Source: JACDDK01 sp038198445
GTDB taxonomy: Bacteria; Actinomycetota; Rubrobacteria; Rubrobacterales; Rubrobacteraceae
Assembly (NCBI GenBank): GCA_038198445.1
Contig: JBBPZZ010000148.1
Location: 1-31,538, forward strand
Length of the DNA: 31,538 nt
Reading direction: 5' to 3'
Shown: positions 1-7,168 of the stretch, piece by piece
How positions within the stretch are numbered: position 1 is the stretch's first letter
Layout of the letters: every line of letters starts with the position of its first letter
The notes under the pieces: model-generated
What the model was told of the DNA's origin: nothing
The model's input: the letters and a program-made list of their open reading frames with translations, nothing else
Database searches by the model: none
Position numbers and translations under genes: made by a program

Positions 1-1
1 C

Positions 2-238
2 CCGCATGCATTCCTCGTTACCTCGGAGACCGCAAGGATACTCACGCTACAGACACCTGGAAGCGCCGAAGCCTTCTACCGTGACGCGAGCGAGCTGGCG
101 ACCGCCGACACCGACCCGGCGAGACCTCCCGACTTCGACCGTGTGCGCGCTGCCGCCGAGCGCCATGACGGCATAGAGCTTCTTGGTCCACCTCCCTTTG
201 AGGCAGCGAAGCAGTTCGCCCTGAAGGCTGAAGCCTAG
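2..238 (+). CDS. Cupin-domain protein, C-terminal fragment
   Basis: An open frame enters from the left window edge and stops at TAG 236-238, leaving the last 78 residues. The fragment begins in a beta-strand-rich stretch (PHAFLVTSETARILTLQTPG) that looks like the last strands of a cupin barrel. It continues into a tail with ASELA, RPPDFDRVRAAAERHDGIEL and GPPPF, the usual C-terminus of small cupin_2 proteins related to quercetin-dioxygenase-like enzymes. The metal-binding histidines would lie upstream, so activity cannot be judged. The opposite-strand ORFs over this stretch have no recognisable composition and are shadows. The 268 bases that follow carry no convincing gene. Family-level call only; substrate unknown. 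Confidence 0.75.
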   Translation, partial: PHAFLVTSETARILTLQTPGSAEAFYRDASELATADTDPARPPDFDRVRAAAERHDGIELLGPPPFEAAKQFALKAEA

Positions 239-254
239 CACGAGCCACAAGCCC

Positions 255-276
255 GTTTACCGGACGCAGTGTAAAC
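255..276. promoter_or_regulatory. Inverted repeat after the cupin gene
   Basis: GTTTAC (255-260) and GTAAAC (271-276) are perfect complements around a 10-base loop. Flanking CCC and AGGG extend the stem with one bulge. No T-tract follows on either side, so it is not a good intrinsic terminator. It could be an operator or a transcript-end hairpin. The rest of 239-506 shows only a weak -10-like TAGACT at 466-471 ahead of the next gene. Confidence 0.3.
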
Positions 277-506
277 AGGGTATCCTGGAGATAGGAGACG
301 CATCAGGGCAAGACCCAAAAGTTACGCTGACGGGCGAAAACCGCAACTACATCACCTATGCTCCCACTGATCGGCATAACTGTCTCGGGCAAGGGCAGCA
401 TGTCATGACGTTCGCACATCGCGCCTCTAGGGAGCCTGATCTTCATGGAACGTCCGCTTTGCGGGTAGACTAGGGAGGTTGTGGAGGCGACGAAGGGCGC
501 GGTGTT

Positions 507-1427
507 ATGGAAAAATCCAGGGCACGGGTCATCTGCAACCCGTCGTCCGGTGGTGGGAACTACGACCCGGACAGGCTGCGCGAGGAGCTAGACGGTTTCG
601 AGCTGGACTGGATCCAGACCGAGGGCGCCGAGGATGCGATAAGGGCCGCCGAGGAATGGCGCGATGGTCTGCTCATCGTCGCCGGGGGCGATGGGACAGT
701 CAACGACGTGGTCAACGGGCTCGGTAGGGCGGGGTTCCCCGAAAGCGTAGTCCTCGCCCTTCTGCCAGCGGGGACAGGTAACGACCTGGCCGCGACCCTG
801 AACATCCCCGAAGACCCGGAGGAGGCGAAGGCCGTCGTCCGCCAGAACCGGGTGAGAGTCCTCGACGCGGCGCGGGTGAGATCCGAGGGCGTGGGAGAAC
901 GGTATTTCATCAACGTCGCAACTGGCGGTCTTGGGGCGGAGATCTCCGACGCCAACGAAGGAGAGTTGAAGAAGCGGTGGGGAAAGCTCTCCTACCTGCG
1001 CGCCTCTCTGGAGGCCGCGAAAGACTTCGACGTGCGGGAGCTGGACCTGTACCTAGATGGCGAGTTGCGGAAAGTGCGGGCCGTCAACGTCGTCGTCGGC
1101 AACTGCCGCTACGCCGGCGGCGGCTGGCTCGCCGCCCCGAAAGCCAACCCCGAGGACGGCCTGCTCGACGTGGTTATTATAGAGACGCTGGGGCTCATGG
1201 ACCTGCTCCAGCTCGCCCCGGCGTCACTCGCGAGGTCCAACTACCTGGACAAAGAGGGAGTCTTCTTCGCGCGGGCGAAAGAGATCCGGATCGAGACCCA
1301 GCCGCCGGGACTGGACTTCACCGCCGACGGCGAGGTGATCGGCGACGAGCCCGCGGAGTTCAGGGTCATCCCGCGCGCCCTGAGAGTAATAGTCGGTCCC
1401 GAGTACACCCCAGATCCCGCGGAGTAG
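507..1427 (+). CDS. Diacylglycerol kinase family lipid kinase
   Basis: 306 residues, the normal length for the DagK/YegS/LCB5 family, which phosphorylates diacylglycerol or related lipids with ATP at the membrane surface. The N-terminal catalytic domain shows the CNPSSGGG strand near residues 10-17, the nucleotide-binding GGDGTVNDVVNG around residues 60-71, and LPAGTGNDLA around 88-97. A C-terminal beta domain ends with DFTADGE, another family signature. The ATG at 507 has a weak GAAGG 10 bases upstream. The stop codon is followed after 9 bases by moaD, so the three genes 507-2110 probably share some readthrough, although the molybdopterin genes have no obvious functional link to a lipid kinase. 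The exact lipid substrate cannot be read from sequence. Confidence 0.93.
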   Translation: MEKSRARVICNPSSGGGNYDPDRLREELDGFELDWIQTEGAEDAIRAAEEWRDGLLIVAGGDGTVNDVVNGLGRAGFPESVVLALLPAGTGNDLAATLNIPEDPEEAKAVVRQNRVRVLDAARVRSEGVGERYFINVATGGLGAEISDANEGELKKRWGKLSYLRASLEAAKDFDVRELDLYLDGELRKVRAVNVVVGNCRYAGGGWLAAPKANPEDGLLDVVIIETLGLMDLLQLAPASLARSNYLDKEGVFFARAKEIRIETQPPGLDFTADGEVIGDEPAEFRVIPRALRVIVGPEYTPDPAE

Positions 1428-1430
1428 AAT
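1425..1430 (+). promoter_or_regulatory. Candidate leaderless -10 box for moaD
   Basis: TAGAAT lies 6 bases before the moaD ATG, so transcription from it would start at or next to the A of the start codon. It overlaps the TAG stop codon of the lipid kinase gene. No -35 match or Shine-Dalgarno is visible for moaD. The same arrangement recurs at several other genes in the window. Confidence 0.35.
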
Positions 1431-1436
1431 ACGCCC

Positions 1437-1679
1437 ATGGTAAAAGTGTTGCTCTTCGGCGCGGCGGCAGACCGGGCAGGTACCCGCCAAATAGAGATTT
1501 CCGTACAAGACGGTGCGACCCTTACGGAAATCTGGCCGCTCCTGACCGACCGGCACCCGGACCTCGCTCCGATGCGCGACACCCTGGCCTTCGCCGTCAA
1601 CGGCGAGTACGCCCGGATGGAAGCCAGCGTCGCGCCGGACGACGAGGTTGCGATCTTGCCGCCGGTCTCCGGGGGATAG
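1437..1679 (+). CDS. moaD: MoaD/ThiS-family sulfur carrier (molybdopterin synthase small subunit)
   Basis: An 80-residue ubiquitin-fold sulfur carrier. It has the usual MoaD layout: a first strand VKVLLFGAAADRAG, a middle FAVNGEYARME hairpin, DDEVAILPPVSGG at the end, and the terminal Gly-Gly that is thiocarboxylated and delivers sulfur. In molybdopterin synthase it pairs with MoaE to convert precursor Z (cPMP) to molybdopterin. The moaE start lies 2 bases after its stop, which makes this assignment firmer than for an isolated ThiS-like protein. The ATG lacks a Shine-Dalgarno and may be leaderless. Confidence 0.92.
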   Translation: MVKVLLFGAAADRAGTRQIEISVQDGATLTEIWPLLTDRHPDLAPMRDTLAFAVNGEYARMEASVAPDDEVAILPPVSGG

Positions 1680-1681
1680 AA

Positions 1682-2110
1682 GTGTTCGCCATCGTCGAGG
1701 AGCCGATAGACTTCGGAGCTTTGATCTCTGCCGCCCAGCGCCCGGACTGCGGCGCTATCTCCACCTTCCTCGGGACCACGAGGATAGACGAGTCCTCCGG
1801 CGCGAGCGTCGAGTACCTGGAGTACGAGGCGTACCGTCCGATGGCGGACAGGAAGCTGGAGGAAATCGGCGAGGAGATACAGGACCGCTGGGACGTGCGC
1901 CACGTCTCCATCATCCACCGGCTCGGCAGGGTAGACCCCGGCGAACCGAGCGTCGCCATCGTCGCCGCCTCACCCCGGCGCGGCCCGGCCTTCGAGGCCA
2001 GCCGCTACGCTATCGAGCGCATCAAGGAGATAGTCCCGATCTGGAAACGCGAAGTCTGGTCCGACGGTTACGTCTGGGTCGGCAGCCAGGTCGGCACCCG
2101 CTCTCAGTAA
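1682..2110 (+). CDS. moaE: Molybdopterin synthase catalytic subunit MoaE
   Basis: 142 residues, the normal MoaE length. The catalytic subunit takes sulfur from MoaD thiocarboxylate and inserts it into cPMP. Visible family signatures are GAISTFLGTTR near residues 24-34, VEYLEYEAY, the HRLGRVDPGE loop, and KEIVPIWKREVW, which carries the conserved active-site lysines. The start is GTG 1682, preceded by GGGGGA at good spacing within the end of moaD. The upstream part of the same open frame is only an out-of-frame reading of the kinase gene and is not coding. Translational coupling with moaD is likely. The gene ends 16 bases before a convergent gene. Confidence 0.95.
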   Translation: MFAIVEEPIDFGALISAAQRPDCGAISTFLGTTRIDESSGASVEYLEYEAYRPMADRKLEEIGEEIQDRWDVRHVSIIHRLGRVDPGEPSVAIVAASPRRGPAFEASRYAIERIKEIVPIWKREVWSDGYVWVGSQVGTRSQ

Positions 2111-2126
2111 GTAGTCGAAGCCGCGC

Positions 2127-3080
2127 TCAACGGCCCAGCGCCTCCCGGACGAGTCCGAGCGTCTCCTCGGCGCAACCCCAGGAGAGCGTCACCCCGGAGC
2201 CGCCGTGACCGTAGTTGTGAACGCATCTCGCCCCGTTGGGCAGTTCTTCCAGTTCCAGCCGTATCTCCGAACGGCCCGGACGCAAGCCTACTTTATGCTC
2301 CAGCACCTCGACGCCTTCAAGGCGCGGCTCTAGCCTTATGCAGCGGCGCAGGATACTCTCTGCTACCTTCGGGTCCGGCTCGGTGTCGCGATTCCCTTCG
2401 TCGGCCGTGCCGCCGAGGATGCAGTCTCCGGAGCGGGGAACAATGTAGGTGACGCCCTCGGGGTCGTCTTCGTCCAGCGCGAAGTTTTCGAGGCCGGGGT
2501 TTTCGACGCGTATGACCTGCCCTCGTATCGGCGCCATCCGGTCGTCGCCAACAAGCTCCCGCGCCCCGAGCCCCGTGCAGTTGACGATCACCGGAGCGTC
2601 TTTGCCGGCTTCCTCTAGCGAAGAGAACACGCGTTGCTCGACGGTCCCGCCGGAAGCGGTAAAGCGGTCCATCAAATATTCCAGGTAGACAGGCATCTCG
2701 ATAACAGGCGCGGTGAATATGTGGCCGTCGCGGTAGCCAGACGGTAACTCGTCCGCGGCGCATCGTCTGACACCGGGGACGGCGCTACCCCACCAGGGAG
2801 CGGGAACGGGCTTCCGATACAGCTCGGTTCCCTCGCGCATGAGCACACCGCCCTCTTTGTTCCGGGCCATCTCCTCGAAGACTTCGAAGGCGCGTTTTCC
2901 CCACTCCAGCACGCGGTCCTCGGGATAGGCCTTGTATGGGTACCAGATCGCCGCCGCCACGCTGGAAGTGGTCTCATGAGGCAACGCCGCAGTCTGAATA
3001 TAGGCGTCGAGGCCCGATTCCCGCAACCGGATAGCAGCCGTCAGGCCGATAACGCCGCATCCAATCACCATCACGTCCAA
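2127..3080 (-). CDS. FAD-dependent D-amino-acid oxidase
   Basis: 317 residues from a TTG start. The family oxidatively deaminates D-amino acids to 2-oxo acids, ammonia and H2O2. The N-terminus has the dinucleotide-binding VIGCGVIGL, with glycines at residues 7, 9 and 12. Later come ETTSSVAAAIWYPYKA, NCTGLGARELVGD, IRGQVIRV, CILGGTADEGNRD, VGLRPGRSEIRLE and the C-terminal signature VHNYGHGGSGVTLSWG, all typical of DAAO. I chose TTG at 3080 because a perfect AGGAGG (3089-3094 on this strand) sits 8 bases upstream and the protein then begins right at the Rossmann strand. An in-frame ATG at 3152 would add 24 unconserved residues and overlap the divergent Nudix gene; an ATG at 3071 is too far from the ribosome site. 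Substrate preference is unknown. Confidence 0.88.
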   Translation of the reverse strand: MDVMVIGCGVIGLTAAIRLRESGLDAYIQTAALPHETTSSVAAAIWYPYKAYPEDRVLEWGKRAFEVFEEMARNKEGGVLMREGTELYRKPVPAPWWGSAVPGVRRCAADELPSGYRDGHIFTAPVIEMPVYLEYLMDRFTASGGTVEQRVFSSLEEAGKDAPVIVNCTGLGARELVGDDRMAPIRGQVIRVENPGLENFALDEDDPEGVTYIVPRSGDCILGGTADEGNRDTEPDPKVAESILRRCIRLEPRLEGVEVLEHKVGLRPGRSEIRLELEELPNGARCVHNYGHGGSGVTLSWGCAEETLGLVREALGR

Positions 3081-3130
3081 TCCTGACACCTCCTGCTGGT
3101 CACTATAGCCGAAGCCGTGAAGACACGATG

Positions 3131-3136
3131 TATACT
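3131..3136 (+). promoter_or_regulatory. Candidate -10 box for the Nudix gene
   Basis: TATACT lies 8 bases before the ATG at 3145. Transcription would start around 3143, giving a nearly leaderless mRNA for that ATG or a roughly 29-base leader if the ATG at 3172 is used. No clear -35 is visible. Confidence 0.35.
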
Positions 3137-3144
3137 CCGCTGGC

Positions 3145-3636
3145 ATGGGCAAAAAGCGTGGTCAGGGTGATATGGATTTCGGCATAAGGGTCGCGGCGGT
3201 GATCTTGCGTGGCGATTCGCTGCTTCTCGTGCGCCACCAGAAACCAGACCGGCCCGCCTACTGGGTGCTACCGGGGGGGCGCCTGGAACCGGGCGAGACC
3301 GTGCCGGAGTGCGCCGAGCGCGAGGTCATGGAGGAGACGGGTCTCACCGGCCGGTTCTCAAGCGTTCTCTACGTGAGCGAGTTCATGCGAGAGGGACGCC
3401 ATACGGTGGACATCACCGCCCGCGTGGCGGCTGAGAGAAGCGAGGAAGCGCTTCTCGGAAGCGACCCGGAGGTAGCTCCTGGCGCGGAGCCGACGCTGCG
3501 GGGGTTGCGCTGGGTAGAGTTCGACGAGTTAAAGGAGTTGGAGCTTTTGCCGGCCAGGATCAAAAACCGCATCCTGCAAGACTCCGCGAATGGATGGTCC
3601 GAAAGCGAAGTCTACCTGGGCGGTGACCGGGATTAG
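3145..3636 (+). CDS. Nudix hydrolase
   Basis: 163 residues. Nudix enzymes hydrolyse nucleoside diphosphates linked to another group, using Mg2+ bound by the Nudix helix. A complete Nudix box is visible at about residues 47-69: GGRLEPGE, seven residues, then REVMEETGL, matching GX5EX7REUXEEXGU. The preceding GDSLLLVRHQKP and following YVSEFMREGRHTVDI fit the fold. An alternative start is ATG 3172 (MDFGIRVAAV), which has AGGG just upstream and begins closer to the domain. The choice between them is open. Its 3' end overlaps the possible start of the next gene. The substrate cannot be inferred. Confidence 0.92.
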   Translation: MGKKRGQGDMDFGIRVAAVILRGDSLLLVRHQKPDRPAYWVLPGGRLEPGETVPECAEREVMEETGLTGRFSSVLYVSEFMREGRHTVDITARVAAERSEEALLGSDPEVAPGAEPTLRGLRWVEFDELKELELLPARIKNRILQDSANGWSESEVYLGGDRD

Positions 3637-4351
3637 CGCGCAGCAAACTATCTACTTCGTAGTCCTCCAGAACGTCATACTCGCCGCGCTCACTATTGGT
3701 CTCTTCTGGGGCGGAATTTTCGTGGCGCGGAGGTTCTTCGGCAAGGGGTTCGACTACTCTCTGGCTCCTCTGGGTCTCTCGCGTCCGGAGAGCGGGCTCT
3801 TCGCCGGGGCCGCGACCGGACTGGTGGTTGGGCTTGCGGCTTTGATCCTGAGCTTCCCGATAAACCTGGCGAGTGCTTCTCTGCTCGACCGGCTCGGCTA
3901 CTCGATCAAGAGCACGGTCCAGGGGCCGTTTATGGAAGGTCTTAGGGGTTGGATACAGGAGAGTCCAGGTCTGGCAATACCCGTGATAGTGTTGGTCGTG
4001 GTCATCTTTGGTCCCGCCGTCGAAGAGTTGGTCTTCCGGGGCGCCGTCTTCAACGGACTCTACCGTCTGGGGATGCTTGCGGCGGCGGGCAACGAGAGCA
4101 AGAGGTTCAAGAGCATAGTGGATAAAGTCTCATTCGTGGCGGCGGCGCTCGTCTCCTCAGCCGTGTTTGCCCTGCTGCACCTGGAGCCGGTGCTGCTGGC
4201 GGCGCTCCTCATCCTGGCGATGACCCTGTGTACGCTGTTCAGGCGTACCGGAAGCCTCCTGCCGACGTTCGTCGCCCACGCGACGTTCAACTCCTTCGCC
4301 ACGCTACTCATCATCTTGAGCGGGCTGGGCGTATTCAAGATACCCGTATAG
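3590..4351 (+). CDS. CPBP family intramembrane metalloprotease
   Basis: 253 residues with several hydrophobic segments (about residues 18-45, 66-90, 128-142, 180-212 and 235-252). The CPBP (CAAX-protease and bacteriocin-processing, ABI) family motifs are present: EELVFRG with the Glu-Glu pair at residues 145-146 and the arginine at 150, then FALLHLEP, and AHATFNS near the C-terminus, the putative membrane-embedded catalytic glutamates and histidines. In other bacteria such proteins process peptides or anchor regulatory proteins; the target here is unknown. The ATG at 3590 overlaps the Nudix gene by 47 bases and has no ribosome site. A GTG at 3623 would give a 242-residue protein starting nearer the first membrane segment. 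Confidence 0.88.
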   Translation: MDGPKAKSTWAVTGISAQQTIYFVVLQNVILAALTIGLFWGGIFVARRFFGKGFDYSLAPLGLSRPESGLFAGAATGLVVGLAALILSFPINLASASLLDRLGYSIKSTVQGPFMEGLRGWIQESPGLAIPVIVLVVVIFGPAVEELVFRGAVFNGLYRLGMLAAAGNESKRFKSIVDKVSFVAAALVSSAVFALLHLEPVLLAALLILAMTLCTLFRRTGSLLPTFVAHATFNSFATLLIILSGLGVFKIPV

Positions 4352-4389
4352 AAGAAGGTTGGGCTGCCATCAGTCCGTGTGTCTTCAGA

Positions 4390-4620
4390 CAAACAAAAGC
4401 GACCCCCGGATACAATCTCCGGGGGCCGTACCCTTCTGAGTGCTACGCAGGTATCTGGTTTCAGCACGTCCGCCTGTAACTACCGAAGAGGCGGATGGAA
4501 TATAACCCAGTATCCCGCAGGGTTTTCAGCGGTTCTTAGGTCAGAGCCACCTCTCCCAGAAGATACCTGCGACTACTACTCGGTACGTCGATCTGGATCA
4601 CCTCCTCTCCGTGCTTTACA
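4390..4620 (-). ncRNA. Candidate structured small RNA, family unknown
   Basis: A minus-strand transcript of about 230 bases is framed by a sigma-70-like promoter (4627-4655) and an intrinsic terminator (4403-4425). Nested complementary segments predict a long stem: 4582-4587 with 4427-4432 (6 bp), 4578-4581 with 4438-4441 (4 bp), and 4562-4571 with 4446-4455 (10 bp, no mismatch). Inner hairpins lie at 4469-4475/4489-4495 (7 bp) and 4504-4508/4520-4524 (5 bp). The unpaired 5' end contains AGGAGGTGATCC (4595-4606), matching the full anti-Shine-Dalgarno tail of 16S rRNA. A 21-codon frame could start at the GTG inside it (4536-4601). The long-stem shape recalls 6S RNA, but I see no diagnostic element and leave the family open. 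Structure is from complementarity only. Confidence 0.55.
4403..4425 (-). terminator. Intrinsic terminator of the small RNA
   Basis: An 8-bp perfect stem, CCCCCGGA with TCCGGGGG, around a 7-base loop. Read on the minus strand it is followed by TCGCTTTTGTTTG, a usable U-tract. On the plus strand no T-run follows, so it serves minus-strand transcription from the RNA promoter, and perhaps cinA readthrough. Confidence 0.75.
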
Positions 4621-4626
4621 GGAAGA

Positions 4627-4655
4627 AGTTTACTATCGCGCTTTGTATACAGCAA
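4627..4655 (-). promoter_or_regulatory. Sigma-70 promoter of the small RNA
   Basis: On the minus strand, TTGCTG (4650-4655) and TAAACT (4627-4632) are separated by exactly 17 bases in an AT-rich stretch just downstream of the cinA stop codon. The predicted start is near 4620. Each box has recognisable consensus bases, which is better than most sites in this window. Confidence 0.6.
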
Positions 4656-4664
4656 GGGTAATTT

Positions 4665-5936
4665 TTAAGAATTATTTCTTTCTTCCAGTCGGTGGCGAAG
4701 GAGGTCGAAGGCCCGGTTGGCGCTCCGCTCCCGGATAGACTCCCTGGAACGCGCCCAGGCCGAGAGGTCCAGCCCCTCCACCATACTCCCTTCTCCGTCC
4801 GAGAACCCGACGAAGACGAGCCCCACGAACTTCTCTTCCGTGCCGCCGTCCGGCCCGGCGACGCCCGTCACGGAGAGTCCGTAATCCGCTCCGGAGCTTT
4901 CGCGCACGCCCTCGGCCATCGCCCGCGCCACGGGTTCACTTACGGCCCCGTGTTCCACGAGCAACTCGCGCGGTACCCCGAGCAGACGCTCCTTCGCTTC
5001 GTTGGAGTAGGTGATGAGTCCCTCCGCGAAGTACGCTGAAGAGCCGGGCATGTCCGTGAGGCGCTTGGCGAGCAGGCCGCCGGTGCAGCTCTCTGCGAGC
5101 GCCAGGGTCGCGCCATGTTTCTCCAGCAGCCGGGCCACGGCGCTTTCCAGGGTCTCATCGTCCTCGCCGAAGTAGTATTCACCGAGGCGGTTGAGGATCT
5201 CTCCGGCAACCGGCGCTATCTTTTTTTCGGCCTCCTCCGGGGCGGCGGCGCGGGTGGTGATGCGGAGGCGTACCTTGCCCTGTCCGGCCAGGGGAGCGAC
5301 CGTCGGGTCCGTGGCGTCCAGGAAGTCCTGGACCTGTTCGGCGAGCGCGGACTCCCCGATGCCCGCGAACCAGAGCGTCTTCGATACGATAGAACCGTCG
5401 CTACGACTCTTTATGAGAGGTGTCAAGGTCTCCTCGAACATCCCCTTCATCTCGGAAGGAACGCCCGGCATGGTGGCGAAAAGCGTGCCGCCTATCTCCA
5501 GGAGAGCGCCCGGCGCGGTGCCGAGAGGGTTTGGGATCAGGGTCGTACCCTCCGGGAAGAGCGCCTGCTTGTAGTTGGAGGGCGTTGGCGTCCGCCCGAA
5601 GCGGGCGAACATGGTGTCCACGTGGTCGCGGGCTTCCTGGTACTCGACCATCTCCCGGCCCGCCGCCAGCGCAAGGCACTCGTTGGTCAGGTCGTCGGAG
5701 GTTGGGCCGAGGCCGCCGGTGGTTATAACGAGGTCGGAGCGGGAGGTCGCTTCCTTCATGGCGGTAATTATGCGGTCGCGGTTGTCTCCGACGGTGGTAT
5801 GGCGGTAGATGCCGACGCCGAGTTCGGCGAGTCTTTGACTGATCCAGGCAGAGTTCGTGTCCACCAGGTCCCCGAGCAACATCTCGGTCCCGATGGTAAG
5901 TATCTCCGCTCTCCGTATGTTCTTCTCATTTTGCAC
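4665..5936 (-). CDS. cinA: CinA: competence/damage-inducible protein with nicotinamide-nucleotide amidohydrolase domain
   Basis: 423 residues, the standard full-length two-domain CinA. The N-terminal molybdopterin-binding-like domain (about 1-170) starts AEILTIGTEMLLGDLVDTNS and has TTGGLGPTSDDLT, typical of the COG1058 ADP-ribose pyrophosphatase-type domain. The C-terminal domain (about 260-415) has LAESCTGGLLAKRLTDMPGS and SVTGVAGPDGGTEEK, the NMN deamidase (PncC-type) signature with its catalytic serine in ESCTGG. It recycles pyridine nucleotide by-products. The start is GTG 5936. No Shine-Dalgarno is visible; instead TAGAAT lies 6 bases upstream, suggesting a leaderless mRNA divergent from yqeK. 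In many Actinobacteria cinA lies near rodZ and recA. A RodZ-like gene is in this window but about 26 kb away. Confidence 0.97.
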   Translation of the reverse strand: MQNEKNIRRAEILTIGTEMLLGDLVDTNSAWISQRLAELGVGIYRHTTVGDNRDRIITAMKEATSRSDLVITTGGLGPTSDDLTNECLALAAGREMVEYQEARDHVDTMFARFGRTPTPSNYKQALFPEGTTLIPNPLGTAPGALLEIGGTLFATMPGVPSEMKGMFEETLTPLIKSRSDGSIVSKTLWFAGIGESALAEQVQDFLDATDPTVAPLAGQGKVRLRITTRAAAPEEAEKKIAPVAGEILNRLGEYYFGEDDETLESAVARLLEKHGATLALAESCTGGLLAKRLTDMPGSSAYFAEGLITYSNEAKERLLGVPRELLVEHGAVSEPVARAMAEGVRESSGADYGLSVTGVAGPDGGTEEKFVGLVFVGFSDGEGSMVEGLDLSAWARSRESIRERSANRAFDLLRHRLEERNNS

Positions 5937-5942
5937 ACGTAT

Positions 5943-5952
5943 ATTCTACAAT
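5943..5952. promoter_or_regulatory. Overlapping divergent -10 boxes of cinA and yqeK
   Basis: The plus strand reads ATTCTACAAT. ATTCTA (5943-5948) is TAGAAT on the minus strand, 6 bases before the cinA GTG. TACAAT (5947-5952) lies 7 bases before the yqeK ATG. The two hexamers share the TA at 5947-5948. Only 23 bases separate the two start codons, so both mRNAs would be leaderless or nearly so, and RNA polymerase could serve only one direction at a time. Confidence 0.5.
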
Positions 5953-5959
5953 TCATCGG

Positions 5960-6544
5960 ATGGAAGACCGTGAATCAAACTATGTATCTCTGGAAACAGC
6001 CGACGCCTTCACCCGCAGCAGGCTCTCGGAAAAACGCTACGACCACACTATCCGCGTAACCGACGCCGCGCGGGAGTTGGCTCGCCTCCACGGTCTGGAC
6101 GAAGAACGCACGCGCCTGGCCGCCCTCCTGCACGACGCCGCTCGGGAGACGCCCGCAAAAGAGCTTCTACGGCTGGCCGGGAACCTGGGCGTGACTCTCG
6201 GAGAGCCTGAACGGGAGAGCCCCAAGTTGTTGCACGGTCCCGTGGCGGCGGAGCTTGCGCGGCGGGAGTTGGGCGTCGAGGACGAGGAAGTCCTGGAGGC
6301 TATCCGGGTCCACACCACCGGCGCGCCGGGTATGGGACCGCTGCCGCTCGTAATCTACGTGGCGGACAAGATCGAACCGGGCCGCGATTACCCGAGCGTG
6401 GAGCGGCTTCGCAAGCTCGCTACGGAAGACCTCCGCGAAGCATCCGCCGAGGCCCTGCGCCGCGCCATCGCCCATAACGAGGAGCGCGGCCGCCCCACGC
6501 ACCCCGCAAGCCGAGAGACCCTAGCCTGGCTGGAGGAATCCTAG
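5960..6544 (+). CDS. yqeK: YqeK-family HD phosphohydrolase (symmetrical Ap4A hydrolase)
   Basis: 194 residues, the usual YqeK length. YqeK hydrolyses diadenosine tetraphosphate to two ADP. The HD-domain landmarks are present: RYDHTIRV (first His, about residue 29), AALLHDAARE (His-Asp pair, about 55-56), LLHGPVAAELA, IRVHTTGAPGM and the family-specific VADKIEPGRDYP. No ligand appears to be missing. YqeK often sits between nadD and rsfS in other bacteria; neither is adjacent here. The ATG at 5960 has no Shine-Dalgarno, and a -10-like TACAAT is 7 bases upstream. The 3' end overlaps the convergent membrane hydrolase gene by 24 bases. Confidence 0.92.
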   Translation: MEDRESNYVSLETADAFTRSRLSEKRYDHTIRVTDAARELARLHGLDEERTRLAALLHDAARETPAKELLRLAGNLGVTLGEPERESPKLLHGPVAAELARRELGVEDEEVLEAIRVHTTGAPGMGPLPLVIYVADKIEPGRDYPSVERLRKLATEDLREASAEALRRAIAHNEERGRPTHPASRETLAWLEES

Positions 6545-7093
6545 CGCTCCGCGCAGTGCGGGATGTAGCAGGAAGACGGCGTACCCGGCGAGCGCCAACA
6601 CGGCCAACGCGATAACGAACTCCGCGGCTCCCCCTGACCGGATACCTCCCGGCACCAGCCTGAACCTCCAGCCCAGCGGCCAGAGAAACGGCACGCCTGG
6701 AGTGTTGATGGCGTCGGCGAAGAGATGCGAAGCATACCCCACGCACAGAGCCAGAAACAAGTTCGGATAACTCCCCAGCACCAGCCAGACTGGCAAGACG
6801 AACAGCGCCACTCCCAGCAGCGAGTGGGTCAGGGTGCGATGTCCCACGGTACGCACTAGAAAAAACGAGGTGATCCTCAAGAGCCAGCTTACCGGCCGGG
6901 TGATGAGGTTCAAGGCGGGGTTCTTCATTTTGCTCAAGCCGTTGCCGAGCGTGCTGCGCGGGTTGTCCACGTCGGGGAGCCAGGCCGCGACCGCCGCCAG
7001 CGGATAGGCGTATAGCGGTGGGTCCAGCCCGGCGAGTAGCGCGGTCCCCGCCAGGGCTCCAACCCCGAATATTGCGTGCGTCGTGGCGTTCAT
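6521..7093 (-). CDS. Metal-dependent membrane hydrolase (YdjM/DUF457 family)
   Basis: 190 residues. It opens MNATTHAIFGVGALAG, then LPDVDNPRST (Asp-x-Asp), RTVGHRTLTHS and GYASHLFADAINTPGVPFLW, the ordered His/Asp motifs of the YdjM (DUF457) family, with membrane segments between (about 10-40, 98-112, 115-132 and 158-180). Family members are inner-membrane proteins with a predicted metal site. Their substrate is not established; some are DNA-damage inducible in Enterobacteria. It converges on yqeK with a 24-base overlap. The upstream 75-base divergent space has a -10-like TAAACT on this strand but no clear Shine-Dalgarno. Confidence 0.87.
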   Translation of the reverse strand: MNATTHAIFGVGALAGTALLAGLDPPLYAYPLAAVAAWLPDVDNPRSTLGNGLSKMKNPALNLITRPVSWLLRITSFFLVRTVGHRTLTHSLLGVALFVLPVWLVLGSYPNLFLALCVGYASHLFADAINTPGVPFLWPLGWRFRLVPGGIRSGGAAEFVIALAVLALAGYAVFLLHPALRGALGFLQPG

Positions 7094-7156
7094 CGTCTCA
7101 TCGCCGGGCAGTTTAACAAGTTCGGGTCATGTTAGAGGCCGCGGGCGGTTCTCTGC

Positions 7157-7162
7157 TAGGAT
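7157..7162 (+). promoter_or_regulatory. Candidate leaderless -10 box
   Basis: TAGGAT lies exactly 6 bases before the GTG start at 7169. No Shine-Dalgarno and no -35 match are visible, which fits leaderless transcription of the membrane protein gene. Confidence 0.4.
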
Positions 7163-7168
7163 GGACGC

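Noticed and set aside
42..250. Two minus-strand ORFs at the left end
   Set aside because: They are shadows of the plus-strand cupin fragment, which has clear family sequence.
977..1681. N-terminal extension of the moaE frame
   Set aside because: Arg-rich out-of-frame reading of the kinase gene; moaE has its own ribosome site and GTG.
4591..4606. GGATCACCTCC on the plus strand, like the 3' end of 16S rRNA
   Set aside because: Only about 14 bases match and nothing upstream resembles 16S rRNA. On the minus strand it is a Shine-Dalgarno, which is a simpler reading.
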